Of a stretch of DNA of 64,000 bases, positions 18,082 through 27,964 are shown piece after piece (positions within the stretch are counted from its first letter, which is position 1; each line of letters begins with the position of its first letter). The DNA lies in contig JAAFIV010000022.1 of the NCBI GenBank assembly GCA_013298775.1, forward strand, positions 1-64,000, in the 5' to 3' direction. The stretch comes from Ignavibacteria bacterium. GTDB lineage: Bacteria; Bacteroidota; Ignavibacteria; Kapaibacteriales; UBA4661. The translations under genes and the position numbers were made by a program. Under the pieces are notes generated by a model. It saw only the letters and a list, made by a program, of their open reading frames with translations, searched no databases and was not told the origin of the DNA.

Positions 18082-19305
18082 TTAGGCAAACTCTTCGTCA
18101 ATTCCCAAGAAACCCTGTATTTGCCCAAGTTCGTCGGCATAAAAACTTTTCAATCCACCTTCAATTTGCCCTTGATTGTTAATCGCTTGTTCCTCAAAAA
18201 CCGTTGCTTTTCCCTCCTTTTTCACGTAGTAAATCTGCACATCTTCAGGCGCAATACTGCCCGCACGAACCGCCTCCAAAACCGATACAACCAAGTGTTC
18301 GCTATGCGTGGAGAGCAAAAACTGCTTTTCCTCTTGCGCTGTTATGTCTATCATCGTCTGCACAAGGCGTGTTATCATGCTTGGATGCAGATGCACTTCT
18401 GGCTCATCCACGCAGATAAATCGGGCTTCAGGGCGCAGCGATTTTGCAAGCAAGGTGATAATTTGATTCGTTCCAAGCCCTTCATTCACGAGGTCAGTAA
18501 CGAAGCCTGTTTCACGGTCGCGCGTTTGCAAATGAAAGAGTGCCGTACCAGAAATATGGCGCACTTGAAACACTTTATTGGTGATTTTCTCGAAATAATG
18601 GGCCACCATGCCTTCCAAGTTGCGGTCGTTTGCCAGAAGCGTCGCCAATTCATCTTCGGTGATGATATTGGACTGAAGCGGCACGGGCGAAAACAGAGGT
18701 TTGGTGAAGGTGCGGCGGAGGGGAATGATGTCGGTTGTGCGGAGTATTTCTGAGGGCAAATTGAGCCGTACTTGCATTCTTTTTACCGCGAGTTCTAGCT
18801 CAATAGATTGCTCGCTCAAAGGGGAAACTTCAGCAGTACCGACAATTCCGTTCCATGAAATCAATATATTTTCGCCCAAATGAGATTCTAGCTCAGTTTT
18901 TTCGTACTGCTGCATTGAATAAGGTAGTCCTACCCTTATAGACCTTACATCATTGTATGGGGAATCCAAATAAAATAAATCGCGGAAGAAAAAGGTAGCC
19001 TCTTGGGTCTGTAAAGAAACTCCGTAGGAAATTCTTGAGTCTGTAAAAAACATTAACGCCATATTTTTGTCCTCACGTTTCATAAAAATAACTTCCTTAA
19101 ATCCACCTAAATTGATAAAAGGCAGATTAAAACAGCTATCCAGCGTTTGGCTCGGGTTCATCACAATATTTTTCAAAACCATAAGCGCGTACAGAACGCT
19201 GGTTTTGCCAGAGTTATTTGCCCCCGTTAAAATGGTGATTTTGCCAAGTTTTAAATCTGCATTTTCAATACTACGAAAGCCCTGAATATTCAAACTGGAG
19301 AGCAT
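18082..19305 (-). CDS. AAA/OLD-like ATPase (SMC-type fold)
   Basis: 407 residues from ATG 19303-19305 (MLSSLNIQGFRSIENADLKL); an upstream start at 19398 adds a hydrophobic stretch without homology. Walker A is GANNSGKTS at residues 28-36. The C-terminal half has an ABC-like signature (LVNEGLGTNQI), Walker B in ARFICVDEPEVHLHP and the switch His in LLSTHSEHLV. No TOPRIM nuclease domain follows, unlike OLD proteins, and the middle is mixed strands. It is followed by a PIN-like gene. ATPase plus separate nuclease is a common architecture of phage-defence modules, but this pairing is not one I can name. Confidence 0.85.
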   Translation of the reverse strand: MLSSLNIQGFRSIENADLKLGKITILTGANNSGKTSVLYALMVLKNIVMNPSQTLDSCFNLPFINLGGFKEVIFMKREDKNMALMFFTDSRISYGVSLQTQEATFFFRDLFYLDSPYNDVRSIRVGLPYSMQQYEKTELESHLGENILISWNGIVGTAEVSPLSEQSIELELAVKRMQVRLNLPSEILRTTDIIPLRRTFTKPLFSPVPLQSNIITEDELATLLANDRNLEGMVAHYFEKITNKVFQVRHISGTALFHLQTRDRETGFVTDLVNEGLGTNQIITLLAKSLRPEARFICVDEPEVHLHPSMITRLVQTMIDITAQEEKQFLLSTHSEHLVVSVLEAVRAGSIAPEDVQIYYVKKEGKATVFEEQAINNQGQIEGGLKSFYADELGQIQGFLGIDEEFA

Positions 19306-19484
19306 GATTTCTAGCGACAAGTGAGAAAAATGGTAGAAAAACGAAAACCTACGCCCCAAAATACGGAGAGCAACTATCAAGCACAAGCCCCAAAACAAAT
19401 TCTTAGCATACCGCCAAAATAATCACTATCTTCGCTGTTCTTTATCGTCGTTTTTCCGATTTTGTCATCGCAATTTTTCAGCGT

Positions 19485-22400
19485 ATGAAACTCTCTCGTA
19501 CCCGCATTGTTTCAAGTTTTGCAGCACTTTTTTGTGCATTCTTCCTTCCTCTCCACGCCCAGCAAACCTTCCCTTCCAACGGCGAAGCGGCAAATCCGAA
19601 GCCGGAATGCTACGCAATTACCAATGTCCGCATTGTTACTAGCCCGACGGGTGTTTTGGAAAAAGGAACACTGCTTGTGCGGAACGGCATTATTGAAGCA
19701 GTTGGCGCGAACGTGAGTACTCCTGCGGATGCCGTCGTGTACGACTTGAAAGGAAAATCAGTCTATCCCTCGTTTATCGAATCCGACAGCGATTACGGAA
19801 TGCCCGTACAACCGCCGCCTGCGCCCTTCGGCCCTACACCACAATACGACACCAAAACACAAGGCGCGTACGCTTGGAATGAAGCGTTGAAGTCCGATAA
19901 AACCTCACACACCGCCTTTGTTCCCAATCCCACAATAGCACTAGAATTGCGCCGTTTAGGGTTCGGAATCACGCACTCGTTTGTGCATGATGGTATCGCA
20001 CGAGGCGCATCCACACTGGTCGCGCTGGGTGAAGGTGCTGCGCATACATTGATTGTGAAAGACCGCGCCGCCGCACAATATTCATTCCAAAAAGGCTCGT
20101 CGCGCCAAATCTATCCTACGTCGCTGATGGGCGTGATTGCTCTCTTGCGCCAAACCTACTTGGATGCGGATTGGTACAAGAAAATTCGCCCACAAGAATC
20201 TGTTTTGCCAAAAGAAGTAAATATCGCGTTAGAGGCGTGGAACGCGCTTCAGAGCTTGCCGCAAATTATTGAAGTGAATGGAAAATTGAACCTTTTCCGC
20301 GCCGACGCGCTTGGCGATGAGTTTGGTGTGCAATACATCATCCGCACAAGCGGCGACGAGTATCAGTACGTGGAAGAAGTGAAAAAAACGAAAGCTGCGC
20401 TTATTACCTCGCTCAATTTCCCGCTCGCCTACAACCTCGACGACCCGCTTGATGCCTTGAATGTGAGCCTCGCCGAGATGAAACATTGGGAACTCGCACC
20501 CACCAATCCCGCCACACTCGCAAAGAACGGCATTAGCTTCGCGCTCACAAGTTCAGGCTTGCGCAGCCGCACTGATTTTATGCCGAATCTGCGCACCGCC
20601 ATCAAATACGGACTGACGAAAGAGCAAGCTCTCGCCGCGCTGACGACCATTCCCGCCCAGCTTTTGCGCGTTTCGGAGAAAGTCGGAACGCTGGAAAAGG
20701 GCAAACTTGCGAACTTCCTCGTTACGTCGGGTGATATTTTCGATGCGGAAACAATCATCTTCCAAAACTGGATTCTGGGCAAACCCTACGAGCTTGTAAA
20801 CCCGATAAATGCTGATGTTCGCGGCACATACTCGCTGAACGTTACGGGAATTGGCGACTACACGCTGACGCTGAAAGGTAGTGTTAATGCGCCTTCCACA
20901 GAATTGGTAAAAAATGGTGATTCTACGAAAATTACGCTTGCCTTTGAACGCTCTGGCAGTGGAAACCTCGTAACAATGCGCTTCCCACGCGATGGAAAAG
21001 CAAAACAAGACATGACGCTCACAGGCTGGATTGATACGAAAGCAAGCGGCGAAAAAATGGGTGGAGACACGTGGTCTGGCAAAGGGCAAGACGGAACAGG
21101 CGCGTGGCTCACATGGTCTGCAAAGCGCACCAAACCGTTTGAAACAACAAAAACTGCCGACACAAATGGCGTGTTTGTTCCGCAAGGTTCGCGGAGTTAT
21201 CCTTTCGGTGAATATGGCTTGAAATCTCCCTTGAAGCAAGAAACTGTGCTATTGAAAAATGCAACCGTTTGGACAAGCGATGCCGACGGCGTTCTGAAAA
21301 ATGCAGATGTATTGCTGAAAAACGGCAAGATTGCTGCTGTTGGCAAGAATTTGTCGGACGCAAGCGCGAAAGTCATTGACGCAACGGGTAAGCACGTAAT
21401 GCCCGGAATCATTGATGAACACTCGCATATCGCCGTTCAAGCGATTAACGAAGCAAGTCAAAGCGTTACCTGCGAGGTGCGCGAGGCGGATGTGATTAAC
21501 CCCGAAGACATCAACATTTATCGGCAGTTGGCGGGTGGCGTTACCTCATCGCACATTCTGCACGGCTCGGCGAATGCGATTGGCGGGCAGACAATTTTGC
21601 TAAAATTACGCTGGGGCGTAAGCGCGAGCGAGATGAAGTTTGACGGTGCGCCGCCATTTGTTAAATTTGCGCTCGGCGAAAACGTGAAGCAGTCGAATTG
21701 GGGCGATAATTTCAACGTCCGATTCCCACAAACCCGCATGGGCGTTGAGCAGGTGATGGTGGATGCCTTCACCCGCGCCCGCGAGTACGAGGCTTCATTG
21801 AAAACTGCTGCAAGCGACAAAAACGCAAGTCCCGTCCGCCGCGACCTAGAATTGGACGCGCTTCTGGAGATTTTGAATAGCAAACGCTTCATTACGTGTC
21901 ATTCCTACGTGCAGTCTGAAATCACAATGCTGATGCGGGTTGCAGAGCAATTCGGCTTCAAAGTGAATACCTTTACGCACATTTTGGAAGGCTACAAAGT
22001 TGCCGATAAAATGAAGGCACACGGCGCAAGTGCGTCATCCTTCTCGGATTGGTGGTCGTACAAGGCAGAAGTGGCAGAGGCAATCCCGTACAACGGCGCG
22101 ATTCTTCACGCAATGGGCGTAAACGTGGGCTTTAATTCCGACGATGCAGAAATGGCGCGGCGTTTGAACCAAGAAGCCGCGAAAGCCGTGAAATATGGCG
22201 GTGTTTCGGAAGAAGACGCAATGAAATTTGTAACGTTGAATCCCGCAAAAATGTTGCGCGTGGAGAACCGCGTTGGCAGCGTGAAAACAGGTAAAGATGC
22301 TGATGTTGTCGTGTGGTCCGACCATCCGCTTTCCATCTATGCCCGCGTCGAAACAACGTTCGTGGATGGCATTCCCTATTTCGACCGCTCACGCGACGCG

Positions 22401-22550
22401 CAAATGCGTGAGGAAATCCGCCAAGAACGCGCCCGCATCACGCAACTGATGGTGCAAGCGAAAAAGGGCGGTTACCCGACGCAGCCTGTTCCGCCGAAGA
22501 AAAATTATGAGAAAATCCATTGTGATTTTATTGGCGAAACGGGGCAGTAA
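19485..22550 (+). CDS. Secreted double-domain amidohydrolase
   Basis: 1021 residues with a signal peptide (MKLSRTRIVSSF to LPLHAQQ). Two amidohydrolase-like modules are in tandem. The first (about 30-440) has the usual strand beginning ITNVRIVTSPTGVLEKG but the place of the metal HxH is SFIESDSDYG, so it is probably inactive. The second (about 590-1005) has HSH at about 645-647 (IIDEHSHIAV), further His near 805 (ITCHSYVQS) and 831 (NTFTHILEG), and the catalytic Asp in GFNSDDAEM near 884. A C-terminal TGKDADVVVWS segment closes the fold. Likely a periplasmic metal-dependent hydrolase; substrate unknown. Confidence 0.88.
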   Translation: MKLSRTRIVSSFAALFCAFFLPLHAQQTFPSNGEAANPKPECYAITNVRIVTSPTGVLEKGTLLVRNGIIEAVGANVSTPADAVVYDLKGKSVYPSFIESDSDYGMPVQPPPAPFGPTPQYDTKTQGAYAWNEALKSDKTSHTAFVPNPTIALELRRLGFGITHSFVHDGIARGASTLVALGEGAAHTLIVKDRAAAQYSFQKGSSRQIYPTSLMGVIALLRQTYLDADWYKKIRPQESVLPKEVNIALEAWNALQSLPQIIEVNGKLNLFRADALGDEFGVQYIIRTSGDEYQYVEEVKKTKAALITSLNFPLAYNLDDPLDALNVSLAEMKHWELAPTNPATLAKNGISFALTSSGLRSRTDFMPNLRTAIKYGLTKEQALAALTTIPAQLLRVSEKVGTLEKGKLANFLVTSGDIFDAETIIFQNWILGKPYELVNPINADVRGTYSLNVTGIGDYTLTLKGSVNAPSTELVKNGDSTKITLAFERSGSGNLVTMRFPRDGKAKQDMTLTGWIDTKASGEKMGGDTWSGKGQDGTGAWLTWSAKRTKPFETTKTADTNGVFVPQGSRSYPFGEYGLKSPLKQETVLLKNATVWTSDADGVLKNADVLLKNGKIAAVGKNLSDASAKVIDATGKHVMPGIIDEHSHIAVQAINEASQSVTCEVREADVINPEDINIYRQLAGGVTSSHILHGSANAIGGQTILLKLRWGVSASEMKFDGAPPFVKFALGENVKQSNWGDNFNVRFPQTRMGVEQVMVDAFTRAREYEASLKTAASDKNASPVRRDLELDALLEILNSKRFITCHSYVQSEITMLMRVAEQFGFKVNTFTHILEGYKVADKMKAHGASASSFSDWWSYKAEVAEAIPYNGAILHAMGVNVGFNSDDAEMARRLNQEAAKAVKYGGVSEEDAMKFVTLNPAKMLRVENRVGSVKTGKDADVVVWSDHPLSIYARVETTFVDGIPYFDRSRDAQMREEIRQERARITQLMVQAKKGGYPTQPVPPKKNYEKIHCDFIGETGQ

Positions 22551-22633
22551 GATAAAGGATGAAGTATGAATTATGAAGGCTGAAACCGTAGTATTTATGA
22601 GGGTTTTTGGCTTGTTGAACTTTAAGAGAAATT

Positions 22634-22957
22634 ATGAAACCAGAAAAAATTTTAGAAGACTTAAAAATTGTAGCAGAACAAATCGGCGTACACGTCATTA
22701 TTGACAAAGGAAATTTCGTTGGTGGACATTGTTTGGTGTATGAGCAGCGTAAAATCGTGCTGAATCGCCATTTGCCGACCGACGTAAAAGCAGCGAAACT
22801 CGCACAAGGCTTGGGACAATTCTCGCTTGAAGAAGTCCAATTAAAGCCGCCCGTGCGTGATTTTATCGAACGCGAGAGACTACGCCTCCGTGAACGCGAA
22901 CAAGCAAATGAGCAATCCACTCTGGCGCAACAACTCGTTCAGGAAGCAAACAACTAA
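22634..22957 (+). CDS. Small conserved hypothetical protein
   Basis: 107 residues beginning MKPEKILEDLKIVAEQIGV. The core VIIDKGNFVGGHCLVYEQRK contains a GGxC motif and is followed by IVLNRHLP. The C-terminal 35 residues are a charged helix (RERLRLREREQANEQS). From memory, similar 90-110-residue proteins with the (F)xGGxC core and a downstream IVLN(K/R)..P occur across FCB bacteria; no function is known. Start ATG is preceded by AAGAGAAATT. It sits between two transporters-unrelated genes, possibly single. Confidence 0.7.
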   Translation: MKPEKILEDLKIVAEQIGVHVIIDKGNFVGGHCLVYEQRKIVLNRHLPTDVKAAKLAQGLGQFSLEEVQLKPPVRDFIERERLRLREREQANEQSTLAQQLVQEANN

Positions 22958-23304
22958 AGAGAAGGATGAAAGATGAATGATGAGGGCTGAAGCGACAAAA
23001 GCCACTTCGTATCAGGCTTTTAGAATAAGTTTTCATCGTTTGTTTTATACACAGTTCATCCTACAAAGCAATACCCGTGCAACACAATAAAGGTTGTCCG
23101 CACTAGGAATAATGAGGCATTCGCCCTAGCGAAGTTTCAAAAGGACTCATTGAAAATTGAGATGATGAAAAGTTCACCGTGCAAAATTGAGACCGTGCAT
23201 TGATGCCGTTTCGCCGCTTGAACCTTCATTATTCATATTTCATCCTTTCTCTTCCCGCCTCCAACCTTTTCTACTTTATCATTTTCAGACGACTATTTTA
23301 CCCA
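22958..23304. other. Intergenic region with GATGAA-rich low-complexity sequence
   Basis: Holds a stretch of GGATGAAAGATGAATGATGA type at 22970-22990 and its complement-like TTCATTATTCATATTTCATCC at 23225-23245. These recur at other intergenic sites in the window. I see no gene. A TTG-ATG at 23200 in frame with the next gene is a spurious start. Confidence 0.5.
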
Positions 23305-26118
23305 ATGGCACGACCCGCAAAACCGCGTAAACCCTCAGCTAAAGCTGATGCGAACAACGCACAAATACCCGCACTTTCTCCAAAAATTTCTCAAGAAGAA
23401 CGTGCGCCAAATCAAGAACAGGTTCTTGAGCAAACACCCCTAGAGGCCGCTTCAAAGCAATCACCGAAAGCAAAAGTAAAAGCTGCACCAAAGGTAAGTG
23501 CAAAAAAAGCTGCCGTCAAAAAGCTGGATAAAGCTGCTGCTCCAACGGAAAATAATCTTGAAGCTGCAAACGAGCCAGCATCTCCCAAAGCCGCACCAAA
23601 ACAAGCTCCTGTGGCAAAAGAAATTGCTGCGAAAGAAATGCCTACAAAAGGAATTCCCGCGAAAGAAATTCCCGCGAAAGAAATTCCCGCGAAAGAAATT
23701 CCTGCAAAGCCGCAGGAATCCTTGAAGCAGGACAAGCACAATGCTCCAAAACAGGACGTTCAGAAGCAAGGGAATTTGAAACAAGAGAATCCGAAGCACG
23801 AAGCTCAAAAGCACGAAGCTCAAAAGCAAGATGCTCAAAAACAGGAAGCTCAGAAACAAGATTCCAAGCCGCTTCCAAGCAAAGCCGCCCCAGCGCAGCA
23901 AACACCGCCGCCCCAGCAGCCAAAACCTCAGAACGAACCGCCCTTGCCGCTTGCAGAGTTTCTGGTCCAAAAGCATGGCATTGTGAATACAGCAAATGTG
24001 TTCGCCAATCTAGGAACAGCGCACTTGTACGAGCATATTCTCTTTTTGCGCGAAGGCACAATTTCCGCGCAGGGTGCGCTTGCGACGAGTGTTTCTGCGG
24101 CTTCTGCGGGAACGGACGAGCGCATTTTTATTGTGGAAGAGCCAGTTAATCAAGAATACATCGCATGGAACGATGCACACCGTCCTTTCGAGCAAACAAA
24201 GTTTAATGCGCTGAAATCCCGCATCGCAGCGTACTTGCAGGGCAAAAGTATTTATGTGCAGGATTGTTTTGTTGGCTCGGACACGCGCTTGCGCCTACCC
24301 TTCCGCATTATCACCGACAACGCGGCACAGTCGCTTGCGGCACGAAATCTATTCCCCGAAGCACAAGCGCATGAGTTAAAAGGCTTCGACCCGCGCATGA
24401 CGATTTTATGCGTCTCGAACTTCAAAGCCATTCCAGAGCTAGATTCTACGCCGTCGGAAGCATTTGCCATCATTGATTTTTCACAACGATTGGCGATTAT
24501 CGGTGGCTCGAAGCACATCCGCGACATTAAAAATATCGCCTTTACCGTGATGAGCTATGCAATGCCGCTTCGCAAGGTTCTTCCTTTGCATGGCGCATCA
24601 TTACTCAGTCCAAACGGCGACACGACCTTGCTTATGGGCAACGCAAGCTCAGGCAAAACAGCTCTCGCACTTGACACGAACCGCCAAATGATTGGCGATG
24701 ATGCTAATGCGTGGGGCGACGAAGGTATTTTTAACCTTGAAAGCGGCATTCTTACTCGTATTCAGCCGAGTGTAGTGAGCGCACCGCAAGGAAATACGCC
24801 ACTTCCAGCTAACGATGCACAATCCTTGCTGCATTCGGCAACAAAACTTTTTGGAACGGTACTGGAAAATGCGCAGATTGACGCGCAAAGCCGCACTATT
24901 GCTTACGCAGAAGGCGGACAGAGTGTGGCAACAATTTCCCGTGCTGCACTTGGAATGGAAGCGGCATTGTCGCCGAAAAATCGCGGTGGGCATCCGAAAC
25001 ACGTGATTCTGCTGGTGAATGACGCACTGGGCGTACTTCCGCCTGTGGCGCGGCTTACGCACGAGCAAGCGGTGTTTTTCTTCTTGTCGGGCTATCAATC
25101 ACGCGCAGCAGAAGGCACGGAAAAAGAGCCGCACATCAGCTTCAATCCTTGCTTCGGCGAGGTGCAGATGCTCGAAGACCCGCTTGTATATGCAAACATT
25201 TTCCGAGAAAAATTGCGTAGAAACCGCTCCAATACGTGGCTGGTGAATACAGGCATTCAGGGCGAAGCGGGCGGTAAAGTCTCGCGCATGAAGGTGGAGC
25301 AAAGTCGCGCTATTCTCCATGCCATTATGAACGGCGCATTGCAAAGTGTGGAATACAGCATTGATGCGGTTTTGGGGCTGCAAATTCCCGCCGTTTGTCA
25401 AGGTTTGCCCGCGCCGATGCTGAATCCGCGCAACGCATGGCAAGACCGCGCAAAGTTTGACAAAGCCGCACAAAACCTTGTGAAACGCTTCAACGACCAT
25501 TTTACGCGCTTTGCGGGTAAACTTGAGCCAATTTTCGCTGACGCGCTCAATCCCGCAGCACAACAGGCGTTGATGGCACAAAACGCTCAACCCAAGTCAG
25601 AGCAAAAACCTCCGCAAGGCAAAGCACATCCTCAGCAACCGAGCAACCAAGAACCAAACAACCAACAGCCAGGTTCTAAGCAACCAAGCAATCAAACACC
25701 GAACAAGCAGAACGACAAATTTGTAGGCAAGAGTAAAGCAGCACCAACCGAAGCCGAGATTCCATCAGGCTTAGATGATTTTGATGCTGAAAATCTTGAC
25801 GATAACATCAATGTTGAGCCGCTTCCCGCCGGACTTTTCGCCCGCACCGACGCACCAGAATTTGCACCAGAATTTCACCCAACGCTTGAAAGTGCGATAG
25901 ATGCTGCCTTTGAAGGCGAAGAGACAACCGTGCTTCTTGCTCGCGATGAGGCACATAACGACGATAACAGCAATAGCAATGATAATAATAATTTCCCCGA
26001 AGACGGCGATTTTGCTAACACCCAGCAAGAGCAGGGCAACCGCGAATGGCGCGGCGGCGGAAATAATCGCTTTCGCGGCGGGCGTGGTGGACGTGGGCGC
26101 GGTGGAAGAAGAAGATAA
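23305..26118 (+). CDS. PEPCK-like protein with low-complexity N-terminus and RGG-box tail
   Basis: 937 residues from ATG 23305 (MARPAKPRKP). Residues 1-212 are Lys/Ala/Pro/Gln-rich, with a KEIPA repeat and QK/EAQKQ repeats. Residues 213-750 align with ATP-type PEP carboxykinase: GNASSGKTALALD (Walker A at 445-452), IGDDANAWGDEGIFN, GVLPPVARLTHEQAVFFFLS, TWLVNTGIQG. Residues 760-810 are Gln/Asn/Ser-rich, then acidic, ending in an RGG box (RFRGGRGGRGRGG). Two functional residues differ from the family: RSPKDK is replaced by GTDERI (substrate Arg lost) and the second Lys of the Mn site, MKKG, is Asn (IKNI). His and both Asp of the metal site remain. Probably not a normal PEPCK. Confidence 0.85.
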   Translation: MARPAKPRKPSAKADANNAQIPALSPKISQEERAPNQEQVLEQTPLEAASKQSPKAKVKAAPKVSAKKAAVKKLDKAAAPTENNLEAANEPASPKAAPKQAPVAKEIAAKEMPTKGIPAKEIPAKEIPAKEIPAKPQESLKQDKHNAPKQDVQKQGNLKQENPKHEAQKHEAQKQDAQKQEAQKQDSKPLPSKAAPAQQTPPPQQPKPQNEPPLPLAEFLVQKHGIVNTANVFANLGTAHLYEHILFLREGTISAQGALATSVSAASAGTDERIFIVEEPVNQEYIAWNDAHRPFEQTKFNALKSRIAAYLQGKSIYVQDCFVGSDTRLRLPFRIITDNAAQSLAARNLFPEAQAHELKGFDPRMTILCVSNFKAIPELDSTPSEAFAIIDFSQRLAIIGGSKHIRDIKNIAFTVMSYAMPLRKVLPLHGASLLSPNGDTTLLMGNASSGKTALALDTNRQMIGDDANAWGDEGIFNLESGILTRIQPSVVSAPQGNTPLPANDAQSLLHSATKLFGTVLENAQIDAQSRTIAYAEGGQSVATISRAALGMEAALSPKNRGGHPKHVILLVNDALGVLPPVARLTHEQAVFFFLSGYQSRAAEGTEKEPHISFNPCFGEVQMLEDPLVYANIFREKLRRNRSNTWLVNTGIQGEAGGKVSRMKVEQSRAILHAIMNGALQSVEYSIDAVLGLQIPAVCQGLPAPMLNPRNAWQDRAKFDKAAQNLVKRFNDHFTRFAGKLEPIFADALNPAAQQALMAQNAQPKSEQKPPQGKAHPQQPSNQEPNNQQPGSKQPSNQTPNKQNDKFVGKSKAAPTEAEIPSGLDDFDAENLDDNINVEPLPAGLFARTDAPEFAPEFHPTLESAIDAAFEGEETTVLLARDEAHNDDNSNSNDNNNFPEDGDFANTQQEQGNREWRGGGNNRFRGGRGGRGRGGRRR
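23646..23705. repeat. 15-bp tandem repeat encoding KEIPA
   Basis: Four near-perfect copies of GCGAAAGAAATTCCC in phase with the reading frame. It lies inside the low-complexity N-terminus of the PEPCK-like gene; a second, weaker run (AAGCACGAAGCTCAA type) lies at about 23796-23855. Confidence 0.9.
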
Positions 26119-26125
26119 AGGAAAG

Positions 26126-26272
26126 GTAACTGGTCAGCTCATGATTTTTTTTGACGCAGATTTCCATGATTTCCATGATTCTCGCAGATGAAGACAGAGA
26201 AAAAAGATGTACTATTCCGCTCTGAAATCTTCTTCATCATGGAAATCTGTGTTCATCAATCTGACTAGTTAC
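26126..26272. repeat. Type C element with the GTAACTGGTCAG terminal repeat
   Basis: 147 bases bounded by GTAACTGGTCAGCTC and ATCTGACTAGTTAC. The interior (GACGCAGATTTCCATGATTTCC paired with TCATGGAAATCTGTGTTCATC) has no similarity to types A or B. It lies in the 26119-26471 gap, which holds no gene. Confidence 0.8.
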
Positions 26273-26471
26273 AATGATGACCAAGATGACGACAAACGTG
26301 AGTGTAGTGTAGAAAGGTTGCAAGCGAGATGTGATGCGGCATTGCGGGTATGAAAATTACTCCCTTCATCCCTCAGCCCTCATATTTCCACCTTTCCTGT
26401 GTGTGTCCATTTTTTTGTAACCCTTGTATTTCCAAGTTATTGAACAAACTTTGGAACAGGAGATGCACGCT

Positions 26472-27902
26472 ATGATGCTCGACAACTATACAACAGACGG
26501 GTTCTACGACGAACTCTTTGAACGCGATGGCACGCCTCGTGCTGGGGCAGTCCGCCTTGTGAATACCTTAAAAACAATGGGTTCGGACGACCTTCGCTTG
26601 CGCCAACAAGCCGCCGAATCTACGCTGATGAACTTGGGAATTACCTTCAACGTCTATGGCAGTGATGCAGGCGTGGAGAAAATTTTTCCCTTCGATATTC
26701 TTCCGCGCATCGTCGAACATGTGGAATGGCATACGCTCCAAACGGGATTGTATCAGCGAATCAAGGCATTGAACCTGTTTTTGAATGATATTTACCATGA
26801 GCAAAAAATCGTCAAAGATGGCGTAATTCCTGAGTTTGTGATTAGCTCCAGCAAAGCGTACTTGCCCGCGTGTAAAGGTTTAGAGCCGCCGGATGGCATT
26901 TGGTGTCATATCACAGGCACCGACATTATTCGCGACAAGGATGGTACATTCTACGTTTTGGAGGATAATTTGCGTTGTCCGTCAGGCGTTTCGTACGTCT
27001 TGGAAAATCGCCAAGTGATGAAGCGGACGTTTCCCGAAGTCTTTGCTACGTCGAATGTTATTCCCGTTGATGATTACCCGTCGCGTCTTTTGGATGTGCT
27101 GCATCACATCGCCGGAAAACCCTCGCCGACCTGCGTGGTGCTTACGCCAGGCATTTACAATTCTGCGTACTTCGAGCATTCGTTCTTGGCGCGTCAAATG
27201 GGTATTGAGCTAGTCGAAGGGCGCGATTTGGCGGTTGTGGACGGCTACGTGCAGATGCGCACAACGAAGGGTTTCCGCCGCGTGGACGTGATTTACCGCC
27301 GCGTGGACGATACGTTCCTCGACCCAAAAGTCTTCGAGCCGTCGTCAATGCTGGGCGTTCCGGGAATTATGGATGTCTATCGCAACGGCAAAGTGGCTCT
27401 CGCGAACGCGCCTGGTACGGGCGTTGCGGATGACAAAGTCGTGTATGCCTACGTTCCGCAGATGATTCAGTATTATTTGGGCGAAGAGGCAATTTTGAAA
27501 AATGTTCCCACCTACGTTTGTTGGGAAGACGACCAACGGCAATACACGCTGGATAATATCGAACAACTGGTCGTGAAAGCAGCAAATGAATCAGGCGGCT
27601 ACGGAATGCTCGTCGGACCACACGCCAGCCCCGAAGACCACGCGAAATTTCGCACACTTGTTGCCGAAAACCCGCGTAATTACATCGCGCAGCCGACTAT
27701 TTCCCTTTCGCGCGTTCCCACCATCATTGACAATCAAGCCTTCGAGGGACGGCACGTGGACTTGCGTCCGTACATTCTCTACGGCAAGGATATTTACGTG
27801 ATGCCGGGCGGCTTGACTCGCGTTGCGCTGCGCAAAGGCTCGCTTGTGGTGAATTCCTCGCAAGGCGGCGGCAGCAAGGATACGTGGGTGCTGGGCGCGT
27901 AA
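26472..27902 (+). CDS. Circularly permuted ATP-grasp protein (DUF404/DUF407)
   Basis: 476 residues from ATG 26472, nine bases after CAGGAG; ATG 26463 is an alternative. Landmarks of the circularly permuted ATP-grasp type 2 family are present: [13 protein letters not shown] near residue 10, [20 protein letters not shown] with the Glu-Asp-Asn of the metal site, [26 protein letters not shown], and [14 protein letters not shown] for ATP. The products of this family are thought to be small peptides or amide bonds. Partners usually found next to it, an alpha-E domain (DUF403) protein and a transglutaminase-like protein, are absent here, so this is an orphan copy. Confidence 0.9.
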   Translation: MMLDNYTTDGFYDELFERDGTPRAGAVRLVNTLKTMGSDDLRLRQQAAESTLMNLGITFNVYGSDAGVEKIFPFDILPRIVEHVEWHTLQTGLYQRIKALNLFLNDIYHEQKIVKDGVIPEFVISSSKAYLPACKGLEPPDGIWCHITGTDIIRDKDGTFYVLEDNLRCPSGVSYVLENRQVMKRTFPEVFATSNVIPVDDYPSRLLDVLHHIAGKPSPTCVVLTPGIYNSAYFEHSFLARQMGIELVEGRDLAVVDGYVQMRTTKGFRRVDVIYRRVDDTFLDPKVFEPSSMLGVPGIMDVYRNGKVALANAPGTGVADDKVVYAYVPQMIQYYLGEEAILKNVPTYVCWEDDQRQYTLDNIEQLVVKAANESGGYGMLVGPHASPEDHAKFRTLVAENPRNYIAQPTISLSRVPTIIDNQAFEGRHVDLRPYILYGKDIYVMPGGLTRVALRKGSLVVNSSQGGGSKDTWVLGA

Positions 27903-27964
27903 GTTTTTTAAGAAGTGATGAATGTTGAGTGTTGAGTTTTTTCAAATTTAGAACTGTCACAAAT

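Noticed and set aside
23646-23855. CRISPR or phase-variation repeat
   Set aside because: Short in-frame repeats coding low-complexity Lys/Ala/Pro sequence; no spacers, and repeat length is a multiple of three.
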